The notes below the pieces were generated by a model, which worked only from the letters and a program-made list of their open reading frames with translations, was not told where the DNA came from and ran no database searches. The translations under genes were made by a program, and so were the position numbers. From Grammothele lineata (taxonomy: Eukaryota > Basidiomycota > Agaricomycetes > Polyporales > Polyporaceae), in assembly GCA_002150815.3 (NCBI GenBank), contig NDFF03000129.1, positions 108,856 to 172,855 on the forward strand: a DNA stretch of 64,000 bases, written 5' to 3'. Of the stretch, positions 48,614 through 60,610 are shown piece after piece. How positions within the stretch are numbered: the stretch's first letter is position 1; every line of letters begins with the position of its first letter.

Positions 48614-50419
48614 ATGGGTAGTCAGGCCCATGTCGGTCTGCCCGCCTCGATTCTCGACACGGACCTCTACAAGGTCTGTCTAAGCGTCGATATCGTCCGT
48701 GTCGTTCCTGATTTGTGCCTCGTTTCCTAGCTTTCCATGCAGCAGGCCGTCCTGCAGCATTTTCCCGGTGTCCAGGGCACGTACAGGTTCACTCATCGGG
48801 ATAAGGATGTCTTCTTCACCCTGGAGTGTTTCAATCGCTTCAAGCGCTCAGTCGCCGGTCCGTCCCCCAGACACGTCATTTTCGCGTCGTAGACGACTCA
48901 CTTTCTGGCTCTCAGCTTTCGACAAACTCGTGCTCTCCGCAAACGAGCGGGCCTGGCTCGAGGCCACCTGCCCTTATTTCCCCCCCGCCTATCTAGATTA
49001 CCTCCAGGCTTACCGCTTCAAGCCGGACCAGCTTCGCCTGCATTTCGAACCGCTGCCCCAGGACGATGTTAAGCATGCTGCCGGTGATCCCACCACCAGA
49101 GGGAACATACATATCGATGTCCTCGGTCAGTGGCAGGACACCATCCTCTGGGAAGTTCCTGTCATGGCTTGTCTCAGCGAAATCTACTTCACCAGCGTTG
49201 ATACCGATTGGGACTATGATGGCCAGACAGGTGAAGCTATCCTGGCTCTGGAAAATTATTAGCAAAATGCCGACACCTTTGCAGAACTTGCCCACGAGAA
49301 AGCCGCCTCTTTGCTAACTGCTGGTTGTACTCTGAGTGAATTTGGTACCAGGAGGAGGCGGTCGTTCCATACCCAAGACCTCGTCATGGACTCTCTCGTC
49401 CGAGCCAAAAAGGATCATCCCAACGCCGGTTCCTTCAACGGCACCAGCAATGCGAGTTTTCATATGCTTCAGCATACATGCTTTATGGGGACTTATAGTC
49501 GCTTAGGTGTTTTTTGCCATGAAATACGACGTCGCCCCTGTAGGCACCATCGCCCAGTGAGTTCCCCATGATCCCTTATAAGCTGAGGAGTGTCCTAACA
49601 CTCATCCCAAGCGAGTGGTTTATGGGTGTTCGTATCCCTAGTGGTCTCCGAAATGGTGCATCAAACTGAGTGAAACGTGCTGCAGGTCGGCGCGTTGAGG
49701 GGTTATGAACACGTGAACGGGACCGCCATGGAGCTCTGGGAAAAGACGTACCCCAACGCCCTACAGATCGCATTGACTGATACGTTCTCCACGGAGGCAT
49801 TCTATAAGGCATGGTTTACGAGTAGGTCTGCCGTTGCTCATTGACTGATGCCGGCCTGCTCTAGGACTTCATTGCCAATCCTCATCATGCTCAGCAATGG
49901 ACGGGCCTCAGACAGGACTCTGGTGACCCGTTTATCTTTGCGCCACGGGCAAAGCAGGTATACCAGCAGCTCGGCGTGGACTACACGAAGAAAGTCCTCA
50001 TCTTCTCTGATGCACTCGATGTGGAGAAGGCAATCAAGCTGAAGACGCAATGCGACGAGATTGGTTTCAAATGTATGCCTACTACTCCGGAACCTGATGA
50101 TGGACCGCTCACATCGTCTTATCGTAGGCGCATTCGGTATCGGAACTTCGCTCACTAACGACTTCAAGACGAGATCGAGCGGAGGTACAGAAAAGAGTAG
50201 GGCTTTGAACATGGTTATCAAACTTTCTTCGGTCGCTGGCAAGCCAACGGTGAAGATCAGTGACGAGATCACGAAGGTGCGCGTCACTTGAGACTGAGCG
50301 TTCGTCGTTTGATTCGAGTATCCATGCATGCGTAGAACACCGGCGACCAAGAAACCGTCCGCAAGGTCAAGGGATTATTTGGCATCCCAATCAAGGACGA
50401 CGATCGTATTGTTTCGTAG
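48614..50419 (+). CDS. NPT1: nicotinate phosphoribosyltransferase (NAD salvage)
   Basis: This enzyme makes nicotinate mononucleotide from nicotinate and PRPP. I derive ten exons: 48614-48673, 48731-48857, 48916-49230, 49285-49451, 49507-49556, 49612-49627, 49686-49808, 49865-50072, 50128-50276 and 50336-50419. Together they make 1,299 nt, or 432 residues, close to the yeast enzyme. Family blocks in order are LPASILDTDLYKLSMQQAVL, DTDWDYDGQTELAHEKAASL, LSEFGTRRRRSFHTQDLVMD, GTSNVFFAMKYDVAPVGTIA, HEWFMG, GYEHVNGTAMELWEKTYP, LTDTFSTEAFYKDF, TGLRQDSGDPFIFAPRA, LIFSDALDVEKA, AFGIGTSLTNDFKT and MVIKLSSVAGKPTVKISDEI. Two introns, 49452-49506 and 49809-49864, begin with GC, and one exon is only 16 nt. 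Confidence 0.93.
49452..49506 (+). other. GC-AG intron in nicotinate phosphoribosyltransferase gene (GCGAGT donor)
   Basis: The 55-nt intron has AAT|GCGAGT at its start and GCTTAG|GTG at its end. It joins GTSN to VFFAMKYD. No GT donor in this segment keeps the reading frame. Confidence 0.85.
49809..49864 (+). other. GC-AG intron in nicotinate phosphoribosyltransferase gene (GCATGG donor)
   Basis: The 56-nt intron has AAG|GCATGG at its start and CTCTAG|GAC at its end. It joins STEAFYK to DFIANPHHAQQW. The local GT dinucleotides are all in the wrong phase for the downstream frame. The donor is a weak match beyond the first four bases, so this call is slightly less certain. Confidence 0.75.
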
Positions 50420-50526
50420 TCTAAGCGGAATGGGGGGAGCAACAACTAGAGTGCCGGGATTCAATAGATAGGATATCCAATACCGAAGTCCAGATCGAAG
50501 AAAGCATCCTGTACAGTGAGACGAAA

Positions 50527-51414
50527 CTAGAAGATGGCGTTCACAATGCCGCTCCCAATGGCCGCACCTATAGAAGATGTAATCAGAATGACGGGCCAAA
50601 ATGCTGATCGACTTTTGGAACTTGAGCTCACCAGCACCGAAGCCTACACCACCGGCAGCTGAATTGGCCATGGTGTTACCGAGATTACCGAAACGACTCT
50701 TCTTGGGCTCTGCAGGGGCCTGCTGTACGGGAGGAGGAGGTGCTTGGACTGGTGCAGGAGGGGCATACTGAGGCTGCTGGTAATACATAGCCGCCTTCTC
50801 ATGATCCTGCGGCGGCGGCACGCCGTAGCTCGGGGGAGGAGGCGGGGAATAGTACGACGGTGCAGACGGCATGACTGGCATGGGCGGAGGCGGGGAGACG
50901 GACGAGCGAGCGTCGATCTTCTTGACGTGGTTGGAGGGGAAGAGACCTTGCTTGCCCCTGCACTTCCCGGTCCACCAGTCGGCGTTGGTCTCGTCGACAA
51001 TCTCGATGACTTCGCCCTGGGAGAAGGAGAGGTCGTTGGGCTCCTGAGATGGCGATGTGCCGAGCGTCAGAGGATGGTCAGCGAGAGACAGTCAGCCGGA
51101 CGTACCCTTCCGTCCTCGTTGTAGGCCCATTCGGCGCGCGCCTTCTGGAGGGCACGAGGGGGAGGGGGAGGGATACGGCGCGCGGGCTCCGGGGAACGCA
51201 CGGGGCCGACCGCAAGGTTGTTCATGCTGACCGCGAGCTCATCCTGGGAAGGACCGGCCGCGGGGCCTTGGGAGAGGCGGGCAATGAGGTCTGCGGCCTC
51301 TGCATGGGAGATGTAGTTCTGAGCAGCGAGGAAGTTGATGTTCTGCTGCGTCTGGGAGAGCACATGGGAGAGCAAGGCTGCGGCCTGGGGGTCAGTTGGA
51401 GTAGAGACGGGCAT
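50527..51414 (-). CDS. LSB1/PIN3-like SH3 domain protein
   Basis: Yeast Lsb1/Pin3 bind the WASP homologue Las17 and affect actin assembly and prion formation. The start MPVSTPTDPQAAALLSHVLS (51414) leads into a helical segment (QNINFLAAQNYISHAEAADL). A Pro-rich linker leads to an SH3 domain: KARAEWAYNEDG, an intron, NDLSFSQGEVIEIVDETNAD, WWTGKCRGKQGLFPSNHVKK. The tail is Pro/Gln-rich (YYQQPQYAPP) and ends in a Gly-rich segment spliced to AAIGSGIVNAIF (stop 50527-50529). The Gly-rich hydrophobic end is typical of this group. It converges on the nicotinate phosphoribosyltransferase gene. Confidence 0.88.
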
Positions 51415-51612
51415 TGCTGGGAGGAGATGAAGGCAGAGAGCAAGTTCTGGGTCGGAGACGATGGTGTGTTCGGAGAGTAGCCCCGGCGGTGGCTGCGCGG
51501 AGGCGCTCAGGCGGCACAGACTCGGCAAGTCGCGACACAATCTTGCCGAGAAAGACGGAGTGCACATTTGTCGCGTCTCGAGTCTCGACGCTTCCCTCGC
51601 GCTCACCACAAA
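51415..51612. promoter_or_regulatory. bidirectional promoter region, LSB1-like / pICln
   Basis: The 198 bp between divergent start codons form the shortest clear shared promoter among conserved genes in the window. Confidence 0.55.
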
Positions 51613-52516
51613 ATGCCCATCTCGCTCGTCTCCGCGCTGCCGACCTATATCTCGTCTGAAGAGCATCGCGTAGCGAGCGCGTCGACGCCTGCGTCCTTTT
51701 CCGACATCCCCCCGGTCCTCCGCCATCAGGAAGAAAACGTTCAGATCACCCTCGACCCTCCTCTCGAGGGCTTCGCGGCGGCGGATGGCGCGAACGGGAC
51801 TCTGTACGTGATCGAGAGGTGAGCTTTCTCTCATGACCCTTAGTGTGCTGCTCACGACTCGCAATACCCTCCAGTGCGCTTGTCTTCATGTCCGCCACGG
51901 GCCGCGGCTTCCAGGTTGACTACCCATCCATTACTCTCCACGCCATCTCCCGAGCGGAATCTGGTCCTTCCGTTTATTGCCAAATAGACGAGCCCTCGGC
52001 AGAAGAGCAGACGGAAGATGAGGAAGATGCAACCGCTATGAGAGAGCTTGTCATTGTACCCAAAAACCCTTCTGCTCGTGTGTGCTCCGTTCTTTTATGT
52101 TAGATGCTGCGCGCTCATCTCTAATCCCTCCCAGTCGAACCCATATTTGAGAGTCTCTCGCTCTGCGCATCTCTTCATCCAGATCCAAACGACGGCGATG
52201 AAATGGACGACGAGGACGCATTCGTAGACCCTGGAGAGTTCGAGACCTTCACCGGAGATGAAGACCAGGAGCTGAGTGAGGTTGGCAAAGTGCGCAGCGA
52301 TTTCCTCAACAATACCCGCTACAACCCATATTAGTCCCTCTTCGGCCGACCATACTCTTTTACCCCCAGGCCGCTCTTGCCCACATTGAAAGCATCATCT
52401 ACAACCCGTTCGACAAATCATCTGAACAGTTTGAGGACGCCGACGAGACACACCCTGAACCGGATGATTCCAGCGCAACCAAAGCTCCCAATCTTCAAAA
52501 TGGCAAATCGAGCTAG
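51613..52516 (+). CDS. pICln-like methylosome subunit (ICln/LOT5 family)
   Basis: pICln is an Sm-protein assembly chaperone in the PRMT5 methylosome, with a PH-like fold. The start is MPISLVSALPTYISSEEHRV (51613). Visible blocks are DGANGTLYVIE, an intron, SALVFMSATGRGFQVDYPSI-TLHAISR, VYCQIDEPSAEEQTEDEEDA, RELVIVPKN, an intron, PIFESLSLCASLHPDPNDGD, an acidic segment and, after another intron, AALAHIESIIYNPFD. The final residues are NLQNGKSS with the stop at 52514-52516. The conserved acidic stretches between beta strands fit the family. It converges on NUP159 (86 bp between stops). Confidence 0.88.
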
Positions 52517-52602
52517 ATGTCCATGACCGTCATTCTCGATTCTGGTAGTATCAAACGTAGGCGGTTACATCCTGCATGTCGTAGTAGTAGAATAGTCCGT
52601 GT

Positions 52603-55600
52603 TCATCGCTTCGTAGCGCTCTCGAACCCTTCGGCAACCCATGAGCCCCCTAATTCGCCGTGAACCTCCTCCTTTGCTTTGCCTTTTCCGCTGCTGCCGA
52701 GTTCGGTGAAGACAGAGATGGTGTTCTTCGGCTTGATGACCGGTACGGGGCCCCAGCTGAATCCAGCGGGCGGCGGCGGAGGCGGAGGCTTCTGTCCCAG
52801 TTGGATCGGCTTCGCGTGCTGCTTCTCTCGTGCAGGACGACTTCGTGTCGCACCAAGCGCCGAAGGAGGAGGGGAGGGACTGTCCAAGTTGAACGGCGGT
52901 AAACTCCAGTTCTGCACAGCGAATGTCGCAGGCGGGGGTGTGGACCATGCAACAGCAGATCCTGCGGTAAGCCCTGCGGCAAAAGCGGCCCCGACGCCCG
53001 TGCCAGAATCTGAAGCCAGCAGAGGTCGCCGCCGTATCGACTGCTTCTCTGGCGGGAGAACGTCCACAGCGCTAGTGTTCAGCAGAGGTTGCTTGTTGCT
53101 CAGGAGGGCACGCTTGAGCTTCTGTGCACTGCGCTCCGCGTTGAGAGCTGCCGCTGTCGACGCTGCGATATTCGGAGTGACTTCACGTCCAATCCGGCGG
53201 GAAGAACGGTCCGGAAGTCGCTTATCACGAACGGGCTGGATCCCAAGGGGCAGCGCGTCCGGCGATAGCTCGAGAGCAGAGATGCGTTCAGTCAAGCTCC
53301 GCACTTCCGACTCATCTTGGCCTATGGCGGCATCGATGTTGCGATAGGTCCGGTTGATCGTATCGAGCGAAGGCGGCCTTGGAAAGAGGCCATGTGAATG
53401 ATAAAAGCAAAGTATACGAAGATTGCACATACTTGAAAGACGGCTTGCCGTTCTTAACGCTGCTGAGCTTCTTTTTGGATGCCTGAATGTAATCTTCCAG
53501 CTGCTGGATTCTGCTACGCATGGTCTGTCTCTCGCGTTAGCCGGTTCGACTGTTTCAAGTTACGCGATGCTACTCACGCGCACGTCCCTCCTAAGCTGTG
53601 ATTGAGTCTCCAAGTAATCGGGACTAAGCGTTCTTGTCTTCAGCATCCGTGTAAAGTCGGCATCCGTGGATGTCTTGCTGAATCGCTCGATCTCCTCCCT
53701 GCGAGTGCACCCTTAGACTCTAGGTCAGCAAGAAATTTAGGTGCCATTTCGAGAGCACACCAACCTTTCAGCATGTCGCTATCCAGCTCCCGCAGCTCCG
53801 AGTTAAGGACGACCTTCAACTGCTCCCACTTCTGCAACTCGCCCTCGACCTCTTTCATGACCTGTTTGAACTGAGGTAGATCGCTCATCGCCCACTTGGA
53901 GTCACTGCTGAGGTCTTGGATTGTCTTCATACCGCTCCCTCGTTGATTGAGGGTTGAGATATTAGAAATCGCATGGGCCGCTAGCGTCTTGAGCTACAAA
54001 GGCTTGTTAGCGGCATTTAAGAGATTGAACACGCGAGGTACCTCGTTAAGTTCCTGGTGGAGACTCTGACACAGATTCAACAACTCTGACTGCAAGTCTT
54101 GCACAGGCGATGCCGACACAGGTTGGGTTTTCATAAGCGACGTGGAGCTGGATCCAGTAGAGACCGGGGGTTTTAAGGAACCAGTGGACGCGGTCGAGTT
54201 CCCCGCTGAAATGCCAAATTCGCTCTGAGGTCTTAATGGTGACGTCGAAGGAGCGGCGGACGTAGGTGCAGGTACAGGCGGCTTGGTTGCTGGAGCGAAG
54301 GGCTTCGAGAATATACCGCCACTCGGGGCTGACAGGGAAGCGGATTGTGTTGGTGTCGTTAGGGCAGGCGTTTTGCCGAGAGGTTGCTGCCCAAACAATC
54401 CGGTCGTTGGTGCAGGGACTGGCTTTCCGAACAGTCCGCCCGCAGGTGGTGCGGGAGGGGCGAACACTGGGGCGGGGATCTTCCCGAACAAGCCTCCAGG
54501 GACTCCGGATGTGCTTGTGCCGCTGGGAAATTCTGGGGGTGTCTTCGGTGCGTCATTTGACTGTCCAGGGGTAGCGGGTGAGAGTGGCCGGGACGTTGTG
54601 GCAGAATTCGATGATGGCGTAAGTGTGAACGGTTCAGGCTTTGGGGGCGGAGGACCTGTCCCAAATAATGAGGGTGGCGTCTTAGGGCGAGGGACCAAGA
54701 TCGGAACGGGAGGTATAGCCGGTGATGCAGAACGTGCTTTTTTGGGCCCGGAAGGAGAGGGTAGCCCGTCGTCCTTGTCGTCGTCGGCACTATTGATCGG
54801 CCGGCTGGCGAGAGGAGAGCTCCTTACAGGGCGGGTGGATGGCCTTCCGACACCGAGGAGACCTGCTGTAGGCGTGGTGGTCGGCGGCGCGGAAGTGGCA
54901 CGGTCGACGGGTGCAGGTAAACCCTTCTTGTCAAGCGAGGGCTGGTCCGCTGGCGAACCAGGAGGTGTTGTACTACCGGCACGCGGGACTCCTTTGAGAG
55001 CACCCTCGTCGTTGGATGTTGTCCGTGCCGATGACGAACTGAAAGTGGGTGCTGATGCTTTGGCGAGGGGCTGTCTGGCTGTGGGCGAGTCGGGAGGAGT
55101 GGTAATGTGTGCCAAGGCCGCAACTGCCTCCTCATCTTCCTCATCTGTCCCTAGATCTTCCTCGTCTGACTTCAGGAAGGCGTCGATCCCATCGTCACCG
55201 TCATCACCATCGTCACTTCTATCGTCATCACGGAACGACTCATCGCCTTCATCTTCCACGAGGACCTCACCATCGTCTTCGGTGTCTTTTCCTGCATGGC
55301 ATTTAAAAAAACAATACGTGAGGATCTGATCGTACCCCGTGAGCAAGGAAACAGACCTTTGTCGAACGTCATTACGGGTTTCTCCTTCAACGAAGCGAAC
55401 GCTGACACCGGCTTCTTGAACAACTCTGCGGTACGGCTGAAACCTTGAGGCCTGCCAGTATCTGCAGCGGACTCTTGTTCGTTCCCACCGTCCTTTTGGC
55501 GTAACAACTCGCCAAAACTCTTTCCGGAGGATCCAGCGGAAGCAGCCCCGAAAGGGCTACTACTTCCGCTGAAAGCACCAAAAGCGTTTTTGGGTGCAGC

Positions 55601-58600
55601 GGTAGTTGGAGATGAGATGGGTGGAGAATCACTGCTAGGAGGCTTAAACGAGGAAGAACCGAAAGCGGACTGCCCAAACACCGAAGGCTTGCCAAAAGAA
55701 GTGGTGCCGAAAATCGGTTGTGAAGAGCTATCTTTCGGGCTGGAGCTTACCAGGCCGGACGATGAACCACTAGAAAATGAACTTTGAGGCGCAGACGTTG
55801 TAGCGGGCTTCTGGAAGGGTGACGATTCGGGAGTAGTAGTGGTGGCAGAGAAGGCACCGAAGCCAGGCTGAAGTTTACTGAAGCCGGTGGAGGATGTCTT
55901 CAGACCACCGAAAGCGCCACTTGCAGGAGGTGTTACTATCGGAGTAGCTGATGCTGTTGTCGTTGCAGTGTTCTGTCCGCCTGCTTTAGCTGTCGGCGTA
56001 GCCGGCGGGTTGTCAGCAGGATCCGTAGGAGAGGTCAACAATGGAGGAGCCGAGAAAGAGGTTGGGGGTTGCTCGTTGGAGAGTGTATTGCCCGTCTCTG
56101 CGTTGGGAGTAGATTCAAACGTGGACTTGGGCTGCTCATCGCTGTCCGGAGTAGCGATGGAGGAAGACGCCCACACGGGTTTGGAACTACTTTTCAGGGA
56201 CGGAACCGCTGAACCGAACGCGCTCGGGCCTGCGCTCGCAAAGGAGGCGAATCCACCGCCACCCCCGAACGCAGGTTTCGCTGCGGAAGACGAAGATTGA
56301 CCAAATGATGTCTGTCCGAATGTGGTCTTACCAAAGACGCTGCTTTGGCTGGCTTGTGCAAGTCCGCTGAAGGCTCCGTTTGTCGGCGGTAGGGCTCCCA
56401 ATCCGGTGTTACCGAAGGCTGATCCGGACTGAGCGGTAACGTCCTGCGGTTTCGACGCGGTCGTGGGTGCAGTAGTTGACCACACGGGTTTCTCGTCTGC
56501 GGGCTTCGACGTGGTAGCGAACGATGCTGGAGTCGCCGAGGCGAACGCTGCGAATCCGCCGCTGGAGCTACCAATCCCAAACGTATTCGCTGCGGTAGGC
56601 TTCGCTGCAGTCCCAAATGAAGACTGTCCGAAGGCGGCTTGACTCGAGGAGGGCTGTCCAAAGCTCGACGACCCGAAGGAAGACTGCCCGAAGGCTGGCT
56701 TGTTGGCTGCAGATGCGAACCCTAACTGTCCAAATCCTGACGCCGGCTTTACTTCCGTGGCCGTGGTTGTGCTGCCAGTGGAAGCCACTCCACTAAATGC
56801 GCCTCCGCTCCCGCTAACAGCATTGCCGCTGAATGCACCGCTACCGGGGCCGAAAGCGCTACCCCCGCCGAAAACGCTGCCCCCGCCGAAAGCTCCCGAG
56901 GAGCCAAAGGCAGATGTGCCGTTTGCAGAGAATGCACCGAAACCTGTTCCGGGTTTGATGGGGCCCGAGCCAAATGAGTCGAAGGCTGAGCCAGTTGAAG
57001 CGTTCTCACTGAACGGAGAAGCTGACGGTTGGGCAGAGCCGTTCAGGTGCCCGAACATAGGATTGGCGCTAGCATTTGATTTTGGCTGACCGCCAAGACC
57101 AATGGACATACCTCCCAAATCAGAGGCGTCGGAGGCCATGGCTTCATCTGTTGACGACGTCATGTCGATGGATATCGTGGGCGTTGACAAAGCTGGCGCG
57201 CTTAGCTGCGTTGATGGGGTTGGCTGATGTGAGAAGCTGGTCGTGGACGGATTGAGCGCGGAGGGAGACTCAGAGAATGTGCTGGCGCCGAAAGCGCTGC
57301 TGGCAGTGGGTCCAGCCGCTGTAAGAGTCGGGGGGGAGCCGAACGAACGGTTAGATTCAGGGGATGATGGCGCGAATACGTTCTGAGGTGCCATTGACAT
57401 GCTGGCCTGTGCTGGAATAGCGCTGGAGGACGGTGTAACCAAGGGCGTAGTGGGGTTCATTCCTGGGTAAGGGATTCCTTGGGTTTGAATAATGTGCCAA
57501 GCAGTGACAGTGCCATCGGTGGCATACAGAAACATGACTGGAGGCGGGGGCACGTCATTCACTTCACCAGAGGGCCCCGTGTACTCGAAGGGCTCTGTGG
57601 CGGTGAGATCCAGCTCTAATCCAAGTAAAACAGTCTCGTTCATGTCCGCATCAAGAGGTACAGACGGGGTCGAAGTCTCCTCCAGTGTCATATTGCACCA
57701 TGAGTCGAGTGATGTGCTGGGTTCGGACAAGCTACCAATTAGGCCAATGTCAGAGGAGGTGCCGTCGCCGATGAAGAGCAGGGTTCGGGTAGGCTCCCAC
57801 TGCCTAAGAGTCACGGAATAGGCACCGGGAGGGCGCAAAGCAGGGAACGGCATGTACGGAGTGTTGAGTTTGATGTCTCCAACCACGTTCGCCTTAGAAT
57901 CCAGATGGAGGATGTAGTGGGTTTGCTCGGAGTCGGGAGTGAGCGGCCCTCGCGGGACATATATGCCATGAAATTCGGTGTTCGAAAGCCATGTCGTGGA
58001 TATGATGGTCTGTTCATCGGCAGTAGGAGGACGTGGAATAAAACACTTGGGGGTAGATACGTCAGACGGACTGTAGGTGACAATATCACCGCTTTCCAGA
58101 CCGACAGCGATCTGTTTGCCTTTGGGCGACCATGACACTACGATAGCAACTCCTTAGAAAATCATCGATGTGGATAGAGACGAAGACGCACGAGATACTG
58201 GGTTTGAAGTAGGCGTGTTCCCAGCAATCCACCCGCCTAGAGAAGACATGGTATGAACATCTAAGAGCTCGACAGCAAGCCCATCGCCGGGTTCTCGCAA
58301 CACGGCAACAACATGCGCGTCGCACGGATTAGACAAAATGTCACGAATAGGCCGGCCATCTGGTGATGGGAACGTGTGTTGTAGGGAGGGAGAAGAGCCC
58401 TTGAAGACGTCTTGAACGTCAAAGACGGCAATAGAACCATCAACAAATGCTGTGAGAAGTTTCGAACCATCGAAATTGAAAGTTAGTATATGGGGGAGGA
58501 CAGGAAGTGGTGCAAAGATGCGAGGTCTGAACGTGTCGGAAGACTCTGTGGAGGAGCCGGAAGCGAGGGCAGAACGAAGTTCTTGAAGCGGTGAGAAGAT

Positions 58601-58948
58601 GAGAGCTGGGCGAGATGAGAGATATGGTGGGAGGTGATAAACGTGATTTACTCAACAATATGTTCCGTCTGCATTGGATATAGCAGCGGAGAACCACCTG
58701 CACGCGTTTGAGATGACAAAGAGGCGGCCCTTGGAAGGGAAAGGTCCAAGGTGAATGGGTTCCGGAGAAAGACGAAGACGAGAACGCTTATTCAGCAACT
58801 TGAGAGCAAGAAACTGGACAGAAGAACGGGTGTAAGATATATCAAAGCGAGAAGAGGCAATACATACATCAGCATCCTTCTCCAACGCCTCCTTAGAGAT
58901 CCTGTGTAGGTCTGGTTGTGGCGGGAGGGATATCTGGCTGACGTTCAT
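52603..58948 (-). CDS. NUP159: FG-repeat nucleoporin NUP159 (NUP214 homologue)
   Basis: This cytoplasmic-face nucleoporin docks the mRNA export helicase Dbp5. The start is taken at MNVSQISLPPQP (58948). N-terminal exons encode a beta-propeller (FPSKGRLFVISNACRWFSAA, VSWSPKGKQIAVGLESGDIV, TTWLSNTEFHGIYVPRG). A long exon (about 58138-55360) holds dozens of FG repeats of the SAFG/SSFGQ type. The next (about 55290-54040) has an acidic patch and GLFG-type repeats (GGLFGKPVPAPTTGLFGQQP). C-terminal exons form a coiled coil (DLPQFKQVMKEVEGELQKWE, YLETQSQLRRDVRTMRSRIQ, SEVRSLTERISALEL), as in the Nup82-complex assembly region, and the protein ends EGFESATKR. The predicted length is near 2,000 residues, longer than yeast Nup159 (1,460). 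Internal short-exon borders near 53300-54000 and 58150-58700 are approximate. Confidence 0.9.
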
Positions 58949-59339
58949 CTTGAAAGCGGGGCGTGCATCAATGGACGTGACAAACGCGGAGCCGTACAAC
59001 GAGAATGGAACAGTGCCAGTGGCGTTACTGCAAAGCTTAGAGCGAGGAAGGCGAACGCGTCGCTGGTGGACGATGGAAGGACGGGTCCGCGCGTACCGCA
59101 AGTCGTAACGCCTAACGGCGCACGCTCCCGCGCGCGCTTGCCTTACCCTTTCTGTCCTATGTTCCTTAGTCATTCTCGCTTACTACCCCTCACAGTTGTT
59201 TTTTTTGTGATGCTCAGGAGCATCCGATGCCGGTCGACGTTCCTTTCAGCAAAGGCGCAGGGGGTCCCTGCCTCACCAGGACCCTCGATAAGTGGCGGGG
59301 GAGGCTGTCCGGTAGACGCCCGGGATTTGAGGTGTCCGT
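58949..59339. other. upstream region of NUP159 and transition to repeat-rich DNA
   Basis: The interval holds the NUP159 promoter (an in-frame upstream ATG at 59173 exists but has no family-like sequence), a T8 run near 59200 and GC-rich DNA just left of the transposon. The last eight bases, 59332-59339 (GTGTCCGT), are one copy of the transposon target duplication. Confidence 0.6.
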
Positions 59340-60610
59340 TAGTGTTGCGCAGACGTGACTTGAAGTCATGACTTTGTGACTTGACGTGACACAACTTCAA
59401 GTCGACGTGATTTTGTGACTTCAGCTCACGTCATCTGACATCAGCAATAAATTCAGCAACCTTGGCCTGCCTTAGAGCATCTGTAATGGTCTTAAAGTGT
59501 CTTAATTGCACTTAGAACGCATTTTTGCTCACTTTCAAGTTCAAAATAAGACCAATTCAGATGAAATAAGACAGTTTCAAGCATGTTAAGATTCGCTAAG
59601 GTGATACAAGGTGAGGCAATTAATTGCTGATGTGAAATCACGTCACTTGGCGTCAAAGTGGGCTCCCGCCAAGTCGAAGTCGCCTGATGATGTTGGTATT
59701 CACGGGCGCTAAAAATCATGCATCTCATCGAGCCCATTTCCTATACCCACTCAGTTTGTTGAACCCCTTGTGGTCAAAATTTTCAATATTTTGGCATGGC
59801 GGTCTCACAATAGTGCGCACACAAACTACAGAAGCAGGAGGCAGTAGTGCTTGCACACGTCAAGCAAGATTTGGAGCCGGGGCACATGCAACTCGGAAAG
59901 CATGGCAGAGGCACTGGGGAGTACAGGCCAATGAATGGCTGGGACAGAACAAATGTGCAAAAACATGCACACATAAAAACACAGAGGAGGAAGCAGGGCA
60001 AGGCACATGCGAGTGCACTGCGGAGGCAGGAGGAATATCGTGAACACTGCATAGCATCTTCAAGCTCGGCTTATCCTTGCCCTCAGCAGTCAGCGCACAT
60101 GCTCTGCTGTGCTTTCATGCATGCATTTCCGCATTTTTCCCTCTGATTTGCACATGTGTGCAGCAAAGATCGGCGCACACCTAGAGGTACAACCAAGTAT
60201 CCCACCGGCTGCTGCTGGGGGAATAGGAGGGCGGGTGCAGGCCAGCCAGAGGCGCTTATCGTGGTCCTCTACTTCTGGCACTGTTGTCACGGTGTACTAG
60301 CATCTGATGCCCTTTTGTTTGTCCCTTGCTTTCATTCAGCAATCTCACTTAAGTGCATCTATGTTAGAGGTTATAATAACAACTGTAGAATGTTCTTTCG
60401 CCCTAGCTGCAGCTGTTAGGAGTTGGGGAGGACAAGTGAGGGGGTTCCTTATCATATTGGAAAACGAAGTCGTGACTTGAGTCACTTCAAGCCACTTGCA
60501 CGTTACTTGGGCCAGTCACGTCGAATCACAAGTTGTGACTTGGCTTTCGGCGTGGATCAAGTCGGCCCAAGTTATGTTAAGTCACGTTAAGTCACATCTG
60601 CGCAACACTA
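59340..60610. mobile_element. non-autonomous hAT-type DNA transposon, 1,271 bp
   Basis: The left end TAGTGTTGCGCAGACGTGAC and the reverse complement of the right end TAGTGTTGCGCAGATGTGAC match at 22 of 24 terminal bases. Identical 8-bp copies of GTGTCCGT flank the element (59332-59339 and 60611-60618). An 8-bp duplication plus inverted repeats starting TAGNG are hallmarks of the hAT superfamily. Within about 120 bp of each end the motif GTGACTT or its complement AAGTCAC recurs at least seven times, as expected for subterminal transposase-binding sites. The interior has no ORF above about 118 codons and no transposase signature, so the element is a deletion derivative or MITE-like copy that depends on a transposase elsewhere. 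The near-identical ends suggest a fairly recent insertion. Confidence 0.92.

Noticed and set aside
48614..50419. Pseudogene status of nicotinate phosphoribosyltransferase because of apparent frameshifts
   Set aside because: Allowing GC-AG introns gives a complete 432-codon frame with all family motifs.
54283..55329. 348-codon plus-strand ORF opposite NUP159
   Set aside because: It is the antisense shadow of FG/Pro/Ser repeats. Its Gly/Ser composition follows directly from the coding strand.
59340..60610. TA target duplication, implying a Tc1/mariner-type element
   Set aside because: The ends can be read as TA-flanked, but the perfect 8-bp GTGTCCGT flanks and TAGTG termini fit hAT better.
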